Source of the DNA: Cryobacterium algoricola | GTDB lineage: Bacteria > Actinomycetota > Actinomycetes > Actinomycetales > Microbacteriaceae | Reading direction: 5' to 3' | DNA: 64,000 nt | Assembly (NCBI RefSeq): GCF_004402485.1 | Contig: NZ_SOFG01000009.1 | Coordinates: 202,247-266,246 of the forward strand | In this document: one piece after another, positions 18,709 to 26,366 of the stretch | Layout of the letters: the number at the start of each line of letters is the position of its first letter | Position numbering within the stretch: the stretch's first letter is position 1 | Position numbers and translations under genes: made by a program | Notes under the pieces: model-generated | Databases searched by the model: none | What the model was told of the DNA's origin: nothing | The model's input: only the letters and a program-made list of their open reading frames with translations

Positions 18709-18864
18709 GTGCTCGATGCGCTCCATGCCGGCGACACCCTCGTCATCACGACCCGTGACCGACTGGGCCGCTCGACGCAGAACATGCATGCATTCGCAAA
18801 TGACTTGCGCGCTCGAGGCGCCGCGTTACGAGTACTAAACCTCGGAGGAGCGGACGTGAGTACC
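18709..18864 (+). pseudogene. Serine recombinase (resolvase) fragment
   Basis: About 52 codons of a resolvase catalytic domain: LDALHAGDTLVITTRDRLGR, where DRLGR carries the conserved active-site arginines, then DLRARGAALRVLNLGG and TATPMGS. The N-terminal part with the catalytic serine and everything after the MGS motif are missing. It is a remnant of a transposon or plasmid resolution gene inside the integrated region. The related full-length recombinase at 61455-62036 lacks these arginines. Confidence 0.75.
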
Positions 18865-18914
18865 GCAACTCCGATGGGGTCGACTGGCAGCCGACCGAGA
18901 GACGTGACTGGACT

Positions 18915-19688
18915 TCAGCGGCGTCCGAGGCCTTTTCGCCGGTTAATCAGCTTAACCAGGTGTTTCAGTTCGGCGTCGCTCCGGTCGTAAAGTGCTATCA
19001 GGGCAGCATTCAGGACGCGAGCGCACAGCACGACGTCGGCCACTGTCATTTCCTGACTGTGACTTGCCTCGTTTCCGATCCACTTCACGGCAAGCAGTGT
19101 GTGCGCGATGTCGGGTTGTTTAAGACCAAACATTTCGATCCTGGCATGCAGTGTGGCAGGGACACGCTTCCCCGTTTTTCTGTCGACCCTGGACTTGTTC
19201 ACGCGCTGCGCATTCATGAGTTCCTCGGCGGCGCGTCGGAGACGATTGCCAGCTGCGCTGGGACTCACGAAAAGAACGTTGGACGCGCCTACGATCTCAT
19301 CTTGTACGGTCTGCGGTGTGCGTTCCGGGACCGCCAAGAGGGGCAATGCAGGATTCGCATATCGTAAGCGGTAGGTATCGACCAGCTGTGGCTGACCGCG
19401 ACCGTCATAATCGTCGAAATCGTAGTGGTATCCCCAATCGCCGGCCATTGCAAGTTCGCGCATGCAATTGGTGTCATCACAGATCAGGGTGCCGGTAAAA
19501 GTGCCAGAAAGCTCTTCGAACGGCCCTTCGTTGCGGTGCGCGGCCGTGAGCGAAGCTTTGGATACAGAGTCCATTTGCGATTGACTAGTCGCGTATCCAA
19601 CTGTGCCAGTTTTGCACTGCGGGCATGTCGTTCGTGGCCAGGTCGCAGCAGTCACCCAGCGGTCGAGATCATTCAAGCTTCTTGGCAT
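18915..19688 (-). CDS. DUF4145 protein with N-terminal zinc ribbon
   Basis: 257 residues. An N-terminal Cys pair CPQC (residues 22-25) and a second Cys pair around LICDDTNCMREL form a likely zinc ribbon. The C-terminal helical DUF4145 domain shows NVLFVSPSAAGNRLRRAAEE, then LHARIEMFGLKQPDIAHTLL and the signature KWIGNEASHSQEM. DUF4145 is a helical domain often found in or beside restriction and antiphage genes. It is divergent from the nuclease-NACHT gene, with a 250 bp shared upstream region. A regulatory or partner role is inferred. Confidence 0.8.
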   Translation of the reverse strand: MPRSLNDLDRWVTAATWPRTTCPQCKTGTVGYATSQSQMDSVSKASLTAAHRNEGPFEELSGTFTGTLICDDTNCMRELAMAGDWGYHYDFDDYDGRGQPQLVDTYRLRYANPALPLLAVPERTPQTVQDEIVGASNVLFVSPSAAGNRLRRAAEELMNAQRVNKSRVDRKTGKRVPATLHARIEMFGLKQPDIAHTLLAVKWIGNEASHSQEMTVADVVLCARVLNAALIALYDRSDAELKHLVKLINRRKGLGRR

Positions 19689-19938
19689 TTATTGACCATA
19701 TCGGGGCCCAAGAGCTGCACGGTGCCAGCGCTAGAAGCTCTGACCCGCCTTGGCTTGTTGATGTCAAGTTCCGCCGAGCCCGATTGGTGTATCGACGGCT
19801 ACCACGCCAGGACGCGTGGCCGCGCCGCCCTGGCAGTCCTGTGATTGCAATCTCCGTGAGACTTCGAGCGCCGGAGGGTGTGTCGAGGGTCCATGTTTGG
19901 CAATACCGGGCACGCTGATCAAGGACGAGAGGATTGAT

Positions 19939-22900
19939 GTGCCTGAGAGCCGACATAAGTACCTGTACGAAAGGTTGGGCGACCACGACTTTCAACAGTT
20001 GGCGTCGGCTCTGCTGGCCCTTCAGTTCCCCGACTATGTACCCTTACCCCTTCGACAATCCGATGGGGGACGGGATGGTGTCGTAGGCCCCGACCGGCTC
20101 GTCTTTCAGACGAAATGGTCTGTGCGCGGTCGCGAACGAGACCCGGTTTCTTGGCTCGATGCTGAAGTAAGAGGTGAAGCCGAGAAAATCAAAAGGTTCG
20201 CCGCTCAGGGAGTTTGCAAATACGTCCTTGTGACTAATGTCGAAAGTACAGGAAAGCCGAACAAGGGCACCTTTGACCGTCTTGACGCGAAACTCCGGCA
20301 GTATTCGGCAGAGTTCGGCCTCGAGATGTCGTGCCTTTGGCGGGAGGCAATCAACTCAATCGTCGACTCGGCGCCTATCGAAACCAAATGGGCGTATGCC
20401 GAAATGCTCGCAGGCTGGGACCTCATTCGCTATTTGGTAAGTGAGCAAGGCGTGGTTGCTAGGGACTCCGAGCTTAGGGATATCCTGCGCAAGGTCGCGT
20501 CCGCGCAGTGGGACGAAGATGAGCGCATCAAGTTCAGCCAAGTGGAGCTTGACCGTGAGCGACTCACCGATCTTTTCGTTGACGTGCCCGCAGAACGCAT
20601 TCGACTCCCGAAACGTGTCGCGACAATAGGCCGCGAGTCCACCTCAGTGGGCGGCGCGGCCAGCTACGTCGCGACAAGGACGCCATATCCTTTCACGCTC
20701 ATCCGCGGTGCGCCCGGTCAAGGAAAGTCCACTCTCAGCCAGTACGTCTGTCAGACGTATCGGCTGGCGTTTGTCCCGAGCCAGTCGTTAATCACTACGA
20801 GTCTCCCCGAAATCACTCAGCCACGGTTCCCCCTGCGGCTCGACCTCGGGGACTATGCGGCGTGGATGCAGGGATTTGACGTATTCGACAAATCCGATGA
20901 CGCGCGGTTGACCAAGGGGCCGAAGCGCAAAGCTGCTCAAGCATCGGTGGAATCGTTCTTGGCTGAGCTGATTGGCCATGCTAGCGGGCGAGGCTCGGTG
21001 ACGTCGGCGGACGTCCAGGAGATCTTCGATCGGGTTCCAAGCCTTGTTTTTCTAGACGGCCTCGATGAGGTCGGCAACCTGAGCGACCGCACGAGCGTGG
21101 TGCGCGAGATCGACTTGTTCTGCGCCCGTGGCAAGTCATACGCCGTTCAGCCAAAGGTTGTCGTCACGACTCGACCGAACTCCGCCGGGCTCCCCGAACC
21201 GAGTAGCGAGCTCTTCGAAGTCATTTCTCTGAGCCCGCTTGACGCTGCGCTTCGGGATGAATATCTACAAAAGTGGTGTGTCGTCCACAACGTGCGGGGG
21301 AACGACAGCCGCGTACTGCGCCGCAACTTCACGGAGAAGGTCAAGGAACCATACATTGGCGAGCTGGCTGGAAACCCGATGCAGCTCACCATCTTGCTGT
21401 ATTTGCTCCGACAGCACGGCGATGCAACACCGAACCAGCGCACTGAGCTCTACGACGCCTACATGGCACTCTTGCTCGCCCGTGAGGCGAACAAGCGGCC
21501 AGAGTCGGTCCGGAAATATCGAGACGACTTGACCGAGATCGTACCGTTCCTTGGTTGGTACCTGCAGTCGCGGGGTGAAGAACAGGGACACAGCGGGCGG
21601 ATGGCATTTGCTGAAGTCGATGCAGCCATGAAGCACTTTCAAACTACGTATGGAAAGCCGACCGAAGTTGTTGATGAACTTTTTCTCGCGGCATCAGATC
21701 GGCTTTGGGCGCTGACAAGCAAGGAAGAGGGCACCTTCGAGTTCGAAGTTTTGTCCCTCCGCGAGTATTTTGCGGCCAGGTTTCTCTATTACAACGCGGG
21801 CGAAGGCAACCAGTCATTCGACCGGACCGAAGTTTTCCGCGAACTGCTTCGGCGGCCCTACTGGCTCAACACCGCCCGCTTCTACAGCGGGAACGCAAAA
21901 GGGTCGGATCTTTACGTCCTAAAAGCTGGTATCGAACACGAACTTCAAGCGAACAAATCCAAGCAAGTCAGGGTCGCGTCCTGGAGTCTACTGGCCGACG
22001 GGGTCTTCAACAGCAGACCGAACGAAGCAGCGTCGGTCGTCAACGCGCTCACAGACGAACACGGAAGCCATCTGCTACTTGCTGCACTCGACAGCAAGGC
22101 GATCTCCCCCCTCCCCGAAAGCAGCCATGCCAGGGAAGCATGGACGCGACTGACGTCCGAAATACGCGCCAATCCAGCAGACCCCCACAACTGCTGGAGG
22201 GTCCGGGTGATCCGGGAACTTCTTGGCCTCCGCAGCGAATTCATGAACTGGTGGCTGGAACGTGTTGCTGAAGCAATCGAAATCGGCAAAGACCTGCCCT
22301 GGCTCGCGATCGGCGCAGAATGCGAAGTCCTTGGTGGCGCTAAAGTGAACATTCCAGGCCTCTCCGCGGAAGACGGCCTCCGCGCCCAACTCATCCTGAA
22401 TTGCGGGTTTATCCCCGAAGACGGAGGGATGCTCGAGGCCCAGCTAATCCGCGCAGTGCTCGACGGCCAGTGCTCAGAAACGACGTCAACTCGCTCGCGA
22501 CCCGCGCAAATTGCCGTCGCGCTTAGCCCTAGTGAGTACTACGCGTTCGGTGCAGAGATTACGACCTATCAACCGGATGCTGCGTCGAATGATCGCCGCG
22601 CATTGGCAATGCAGCATCTCCGCAGGTCGAGTCCCGAATACGCGGCCATCGCCCGTCTTCGCCGATTTAGAAGAGGAGAGAAAGGGAGCACATTCCCATG
22701 GGCAAATACGGCCACCGCACTCCTCAAGCAAAAGAATAGATGCTGGCTAGTGTCGGAAATAGCTGTGATTGGCGCCGCTTCGCCGTTAGGCCTCGGCGTG
22801 ACTAAAGCGCCGGGCACCGCCGGCCTTGGCTCGGCGGGCCATCCTGCCACCCTGATCACGGAGACGCGTTCTAAAGCAAACGACGTTGACTGGTGGCGGG

Positions 22901-23280
22901 ATCGACTCGCCGATTGCCAAGACGATCTGTCACGGGCCGAATGGGCGCTGGCCCTATGGGCAAAGGCGAGCAGACCTGTGGTTGATGAACTCTCAGCCGA
23001 CCTCGGGACGGTCGTCGACCACCTACCTGCGAACCCGAGGCGTGCGTTCGAGACGGCGGCTCGGCGCCTCTCCGAATCGGGCTGGATCGCCCCACTCTCA
23101 CCCGCCCCGACCGGGCTGACCGGTATCTTCCAAGACCTCGTGCGGCTTCGCGCGAGACAGAGCGCCGAAGCTGGGGTAGCTGCAGCGGCCCAGAGAACTC
23201 CGTCGTCGTCGATGCCACTCGCTGAGATTGCCCGCAAGAGCAAATGGCTCAAGGTCGACCGGACCCCAAGCTATCGATGA
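19939..23280 (+). CDS. Nuclease-NACHT STAND ATPase, probable antiphage NLR-like protein
   Basis: 1113 residues from GTG 19939, chosen for GAGAGG upstream and the domain start. Residues 1-140 look like a PD-(D/E)xK restriction-type nuclease: F18-QQLASALLAL, GGRDG with D46, then FQTK with Q57 and K59. Residues about 250-520 are a NACHT ATPase: Walker A GAPGQGKST (257-265), Walker B LVFLDGLDEVG (369-379), a TTRPNS sensor and the downstream helical part (LAGNPMQLTILLYLL). The remaining about 550 residues are helical and probably sense a trigger. This plan fits bacterial NLR-like defence proteins that cut DNA once activated. Antiphage action is inferred. Confidence 0.85.
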   Translation: MPESRHKYLYERLGDHDFQQLASALLALQFPDYVPLPLRQSDGGRDGVVGPDRLVFQTKWSVRGRERDPVSWLDAEVRGEAEKIKRFAAQGVCKYVLVTNVESTGKPNKGTFDRLDAKLRQYSAEFGLEMSCLWREAINSIVDSAPIETKWAYAEMLAGWDLIRYLVSEQGVVARDSELRDILRKVASAQWDEDERIKFSQVELDRERLTDLFVDVPAERIRLPKRVATIGRESTSVGGAASYVATRTPYPFTLIRGAPGQGKSTLSQYVCQTYRLAFVPSQSLITTSLPEITQPRFPLRLDLGDYAAWMQGFDVFDKSDDARLTKGPKRKAAQASVESFLAELIGHASGRGSVTSADVQEIFDRVPSLVFLDGLDEVGNLSDRTSVVREIDLFCARGKSYAVQPKVVVTTRPNSAGLPEPSSELFEVISLSPLDAALRDEYLQKWCVVHNVRGNDSRVLRRNFTEKVKEPYIGELAGNPMQLTILLYLLRQHGDATPNQRTELYDAYMALLLAREANKRPESVRKYRDDLTEIVPFLGWYLQSRGEEQGHSGRMAFAEVDAAMKHFQTTYGKPTEVVDELFLAASDRLWALTSKEEGTFEFEVLSLREYFAARFLYYNAGEGNQSFDRTEVFRELLRRPYWLNTARFYSGNAKGSDLYVLKAGIEHELQANKSKQVRVASWSLLADGVFNSRPNEAASVVNALTDEHGSHLLLAALDSKAISPLPESSHAREAWTRLTSEIRANPADPHNCWRVRVIRELLGLRSEFMNWWLERVAEAIEIGKDLPWLAIGAECEVLGGAKVNIPGLSAEDGLRAQLILNCGFIPEDGGMLEAQLIRAVLDGQCSETTSTRSRPAQIAVALSPSEYYAFGAEITTYQPDAASNDRRALAMQHLRRSSPEYAAIARLRRFRRGEKGSTFPWANTATALLKQKNRCWLVSEIAVIGAASPLGLGVTKAPGTAGLGSAGHPATLITETRSKANDVDWWRDRLADCQDDLSRAEWALALWAKASRPVVDELSADLGTVVDHLPANPRRAFETAARRLSESGWIAPLSPAPTGLTGIFQDLVRLRARQSAEAGVAAAAQRTPSSSMPLAEIARKSKWLKVDRTPSYR

Positions 23281-23447
23281 AGACTGGCATAGATCGACGA
23301 CACTGATGGAAAACAAGGGCGATTCCGTCCACCGCAAAGCGCACGCAAACATTGGCGAAGCGCTAGCCACCGCCGTTGCCAACGGACTAATTGCTGCCCG
23401 TTTTGCCCACCGGGTCCGACAGCAGTCCTGGTTGCACGATATTGGCT

Positions 23448-23927
23448 CTAGGTCTCACGCCCACGGTCGAATGCGTCCATGTCGACGCCGTGTCGAATGA
23501 AATCGTTGGAGTTGAAGTCGAGGTTGGCCTCGATAATCAAGTCCTCCAGCTCAACGGCGCGTAGGTACTTTTGCTGCTCACGGGCTTGAGCCTGGGCGTG
23601 CCGATCAGCCCGATACTTTTCCAGGTCCGTGCGGGCCTCCTCGAGCCGGATGAGTACATCGGCCTTTGTATGCTGAATTCGGCGACGTTTGACTTTGAGA
23701 TTCGCAATATCCGCGGCCCGGTCAGCCCTCTGGCGTCGCCACGCTCGAATCTCTGCGGGAATGCCCGTCAATCCAACGACGAAATCGGCGGCGGCCAACG
23801 CCAGACCGCTGACAACCGCAATGTCACCGACGCTTCGGTTCTCAATCATGGCAGGGATCCCGGCAAGGGCAGCTAGGCCGAAACCGAGGGCAAGAATTGC
23901 CAAACCGAGCGTCAGCCGTACTGTCAT
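23448..23927 (-). CDS. Membrane-anchored coiled-coil hypothetical protein
   Basis: 159 residues. Two N-terminal membrane segments (about 5-27 and 33-56) are followed by a highly charged coiled coil (about 60-125) and an end with DLIIEANLDFNSNDFIRHG. It runs convergent to the NACHT gene, 168 bp from its stop, and could be part of the defence locus or a neighbouring cargo gene. No known domain is recognised. ATG at 23927 is used; the ribosome site is unremarkable. Confidence 0.55.
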   Translation of the reverse strand: MTVRLTLGLAILALGFGLAALAGIPAMIENRSVGDIAVVSGLALAAADFVVGLTGIPAEIRAWRRQRADRAADIANLKVKRRRIQHTKADVLIRLEEARTDLEKYRADRHAQAQAREQQKYLRAVELEDLIIEANLDFNSNDFIRHGVDMDAFDRGRET

Positions 23928-24062
23928 GATCGCAAGCCTTGCGCTGTCAAGCGGTCGACTACGTCCTCTTGTCGCCGGCTCTTTTCTCGGTCGTCATAGG
24001 CGAGGACTTTCCGCAAGGGCGTCTGAGGAGGGGAGATCGGCGACCTTGAGTATTCGAGCGCC

Positions 24063-24645
24063 TGAGCCCCACTCGATCGTGCGCTTAAGCCCCATCGATC
24101 GTGCGCAAGAGCACCAGTGGTGGTGCGGCTCAGCACCACGGGCGCTCTCCGTCACGATTACGCGGTGGCGAGGGCTGTGTGCTCGCGCCTGTGCAATCAC
24201 CGAGCAGGTCTCGTGGCCACCATCGGGCAGATCTGCTGGCCGCCTACGCCCAGTTCCAATTGGCCATTGATAAACTGGCTCGACAGCCGGAACACTGCCA
24301 GCGCCGCGTCGAAACCGGCCTCGTCGATGAAGACGGTCTCGATGATCTTGGCCGTCACCAAGATGGTTGCCCTCCAGATCCGTGCCGCCAATTCCTCAAT
24401 CCGACCCTGGTCCCAGGTTTGGAAGGTGTTACCTTCGACATCCCTTGGCCGGAGTTGATCGCCCTTCGTGACGAACCCTGACTGCGCAGTTTCAGGAGCT
24501 GCTTCGCTTTGATCTTCCGTACCATTACCGGTACTCCTTCCACCACGTGGCGCTCACATGGTGGGAGGAGCTTTTCAGGTGGGGCTCAACCACGCCGGCA
24601 ATGGGGCTGAACGATACGAATGACGTATCTGAACAGTGGGGCTCA
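24063..24645. mobile_element. Decayed IS21-like element, 583 bp with 11-bp inverted ends
   Basis: The ends are perfect inverted repeats TGAGCCCCACT (24063-24073) and AGTGGGGCTCA (24635-24645), and further GGGGCT or AGCCCC copies lie just inside (24090s, 24585, 24602), as in IS21-type multiple terminal repeats. On the minus strand from 24525 a short frame reads MVRKIKAKQLLKLRSQG and AINSGQGMSK, resembling the start of the IS21 transposase IstA. The rest of istA and all of istB are missing. No convincing target duplication was seen. It may now be movable only in trans. Confidence 0.6.
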
Positions 24646-24802
24646 CCCGCACCACAAGTGGTGCCCATCGAAGCCAATATTCAGCGGACTCGCACGGAAC
24701 GATTCACGCGCACAATTGCATATACATATCGGCGTCGAATAAAACGGACAGAAATGCCCTAAAATAGGATCATCACCAGAGTCCCGTCCACAGGAGAGCC
24801 AT

Positions 24803-25033
24803 ATGACCGTCGAACCGATCACCCTGACCGCCCAGGGACCAGGGCGCCCTCGTCGATCCCGCCGAGGCGCAGGGTCCAGCGCACACGTGTAACTGCAACC
24901 ACGTCGACAGTGAGGGCATCGTGTTGATAGCCGTCTCATCCCGTACGCCATCCGCCACGCAACCATCTTCGGCGCCTCCGGAGTGATCCAGCCCGGACTC
25001 TGCCTTGATCTGATTGCTTCTCACGCCTCAATG
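24803..25033 (+). pseudogene. DUF2249 gene copy, decayed
   Basis: The ATG at 24803 (MTVEPITL) and the later block SRLIPYAIRHATIFGA, then GVIQPGLCLDLIASHAS, match the intact gene at 48797-49132 (MTAEPIIL, SRTIPHAIRHATIFGA, AIQPGFALDLIASHNP). Frameshifts and stops lie between these blocks, including a stop after the codons for SSAHV. The upstream TAAAAT box corresponds in position to the TATAAT of the intact copy. So promoter and gene were duplicated or acquired together and one copy died. Confidence 0.8.
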
Positions 25034-25181
25034 CCGTTTCCGGGAATGTTGGAGCGTCCGCAGCGAGGTGCCTGGTCGAAGGACCTTACTACTGAACGGC
25101 AGATGCGGTCCCGGTATTGCGCCGCGCGGGATCGACCCAATCGGATTAATTGATGAGCGGCCACGCTCGAGGAGTGCCACG

Positions 25182-26366
25182 ATGTCGCCCAAATCCCACT
25201 ACCTGCCAACGCGGCCAAGCCGGCGAAGCGGCGGCCGGACGTTACTTCTCCTCCTCGGTGGCTTCGCTTTGCTTGCGGGACTCGATGGGGCACTCATTCT
25301 GCTTGGCCTGCCGGCACCGGTGATCGCAGCCCGCCTCGCCGATGTACATGGCCCGCTCATGGTCTTTGGCTTTGTCGGAACGGTCGTTGTTCTTGAACGC
25401 GCTGTTGCCATCCGCCGGAATTGGGCGTTCCTGTCTCCCGGTCTCCTCGGCGCCGGCGGAATTGCGCTTGTCTCTCCGATTCCGCTCGTTGTCGGCCAGC
25501 TCGCCCTCGTGGCCGGATCGATTGTGCTGCTCGCGATCTATCGGGCTATCTGGGCGCGACAGCCCTCGACCTCCAGTGCCGTTCAGGCCCTCGGGGCGTT
25601 GCTCGGCCTCGCCGCGACAATTCTTTGGTGGGGAGGTGTCCCGGTGCCTCAACTCATCCCGGCGATGACACTCTTCCTTGTCCTGACAATCGCAGGGGAA
25701 CGTCTAGAACTCGCCCGGATCTCACCAACCGTTGACGAGCGGGCCGAGCGGTGGCTGCTCGCGGTAGCCCTGGTCCTGGCATCTGGCGTCGTGCTGGCAC
25801 TGCTGTGGCCTCTCCTTGGATATCCGGTGCTTGGCTTCGCGCTGCTCGGTCTCGTCTCGTGGCTCGTGCGATACGACGTCGCGACGCGGCTTGTCAGGTC
25901 GAAGGGACTGCCGCGTTACATGGCCCTGTGCCTGCTCGCAGGCTACGGCTGGCTGGGTGTCGTCGGCCTGGTCTGGATCCTGTGGGGACCCGGATACATC
26001 GGCCCGGCCTATGACGCCGTGGTGCACTCCGTCTTCCTCGGCTTCGTGATTTCCATGATCATGGCGCATGCGCCGACAATCCTGCCTGCCGTGCTGCGCC
26101 GGCCGCTGCCCTATCGTCCCTTGATGTACGGTCCGGTTGTCCTCATGCACGCTTCACTGCTTGTGCGTGTCGTCGGCGGAGACGCCAGAGGGTTAGACGT
26201 TCTGGTGCAGTGGGGCGGTTTCGCGAATATTGTCGCCGTACTGCTCTTCGTGGGTGTTTCCGTCGTCTCCGTCTGTGTGGGCGCGCCTCCGAAACCCGTC
26301 AGGCGTGAGTCGAGCACGGCCTCTCCGCGCGGACGCGCAACGATCTCTCTGGAAACGCGCCGATGA
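25182..26366 (+). CDS. NnrS-like polytopic membrane protein
   Basis: 394 residues with about 11-12 membrane segments, including HGPLMVFGFVGTVVVLERAV and the conserved stretch MAHAPTILPAVLRRPLPYRP. These histidine-bearing motifs recall NnrS-type haem/copper membrane proteins linked to NO metabolism; the assignment is from pattern, not alignment. Start 25182 has GAGGAG upstream. Its stop overlaps the start of the nirK fusion gene (ATGA), so the two are translationally coupled. A role in protecting against or handling NO is plausible. Confidence 0.65.
   Translation: MSPKSHYLPTRPSRRSGGRTLLLLLGGFALLAGLDGALILLGLPAPVIAARLADVHGPLMVFGFVGTVVVLERAVAIRRNWAFLSPGLLGAGGIALVSPIPLVVGQLALVAGSIVLLAIYRAIWARQPSTSSAVQALGALLGLAATILWWGGVPVPQLIPAMTLFLVLTIAGERLELARISPTVDERAERWLLAVALVLASGVVLALLWPLLGYPVLGFALLGLVSWLVRYDVATRLVRSKGLPRYMALCLLAGYGWLGVVGLVWILWGPGYIGPAYDAVVHSVFLGFVISMIMAHAPTILPAVLRRPLPYRPLMYGPVVLMHASLLVRVVGGDARGLDVLVQWGGFANIVAVLLFVGVSVVSVCVGAPPKPVRRESSTASPRGRATISLETRR

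Noticed and set aside
19816..19938. Upstream extension of the NACHT protein to 19816
   Set aside because: The extra 41 residues show no domain pattern, while GTG 19939 has a good ribosome site and begins directly before the nuclease-like fold.
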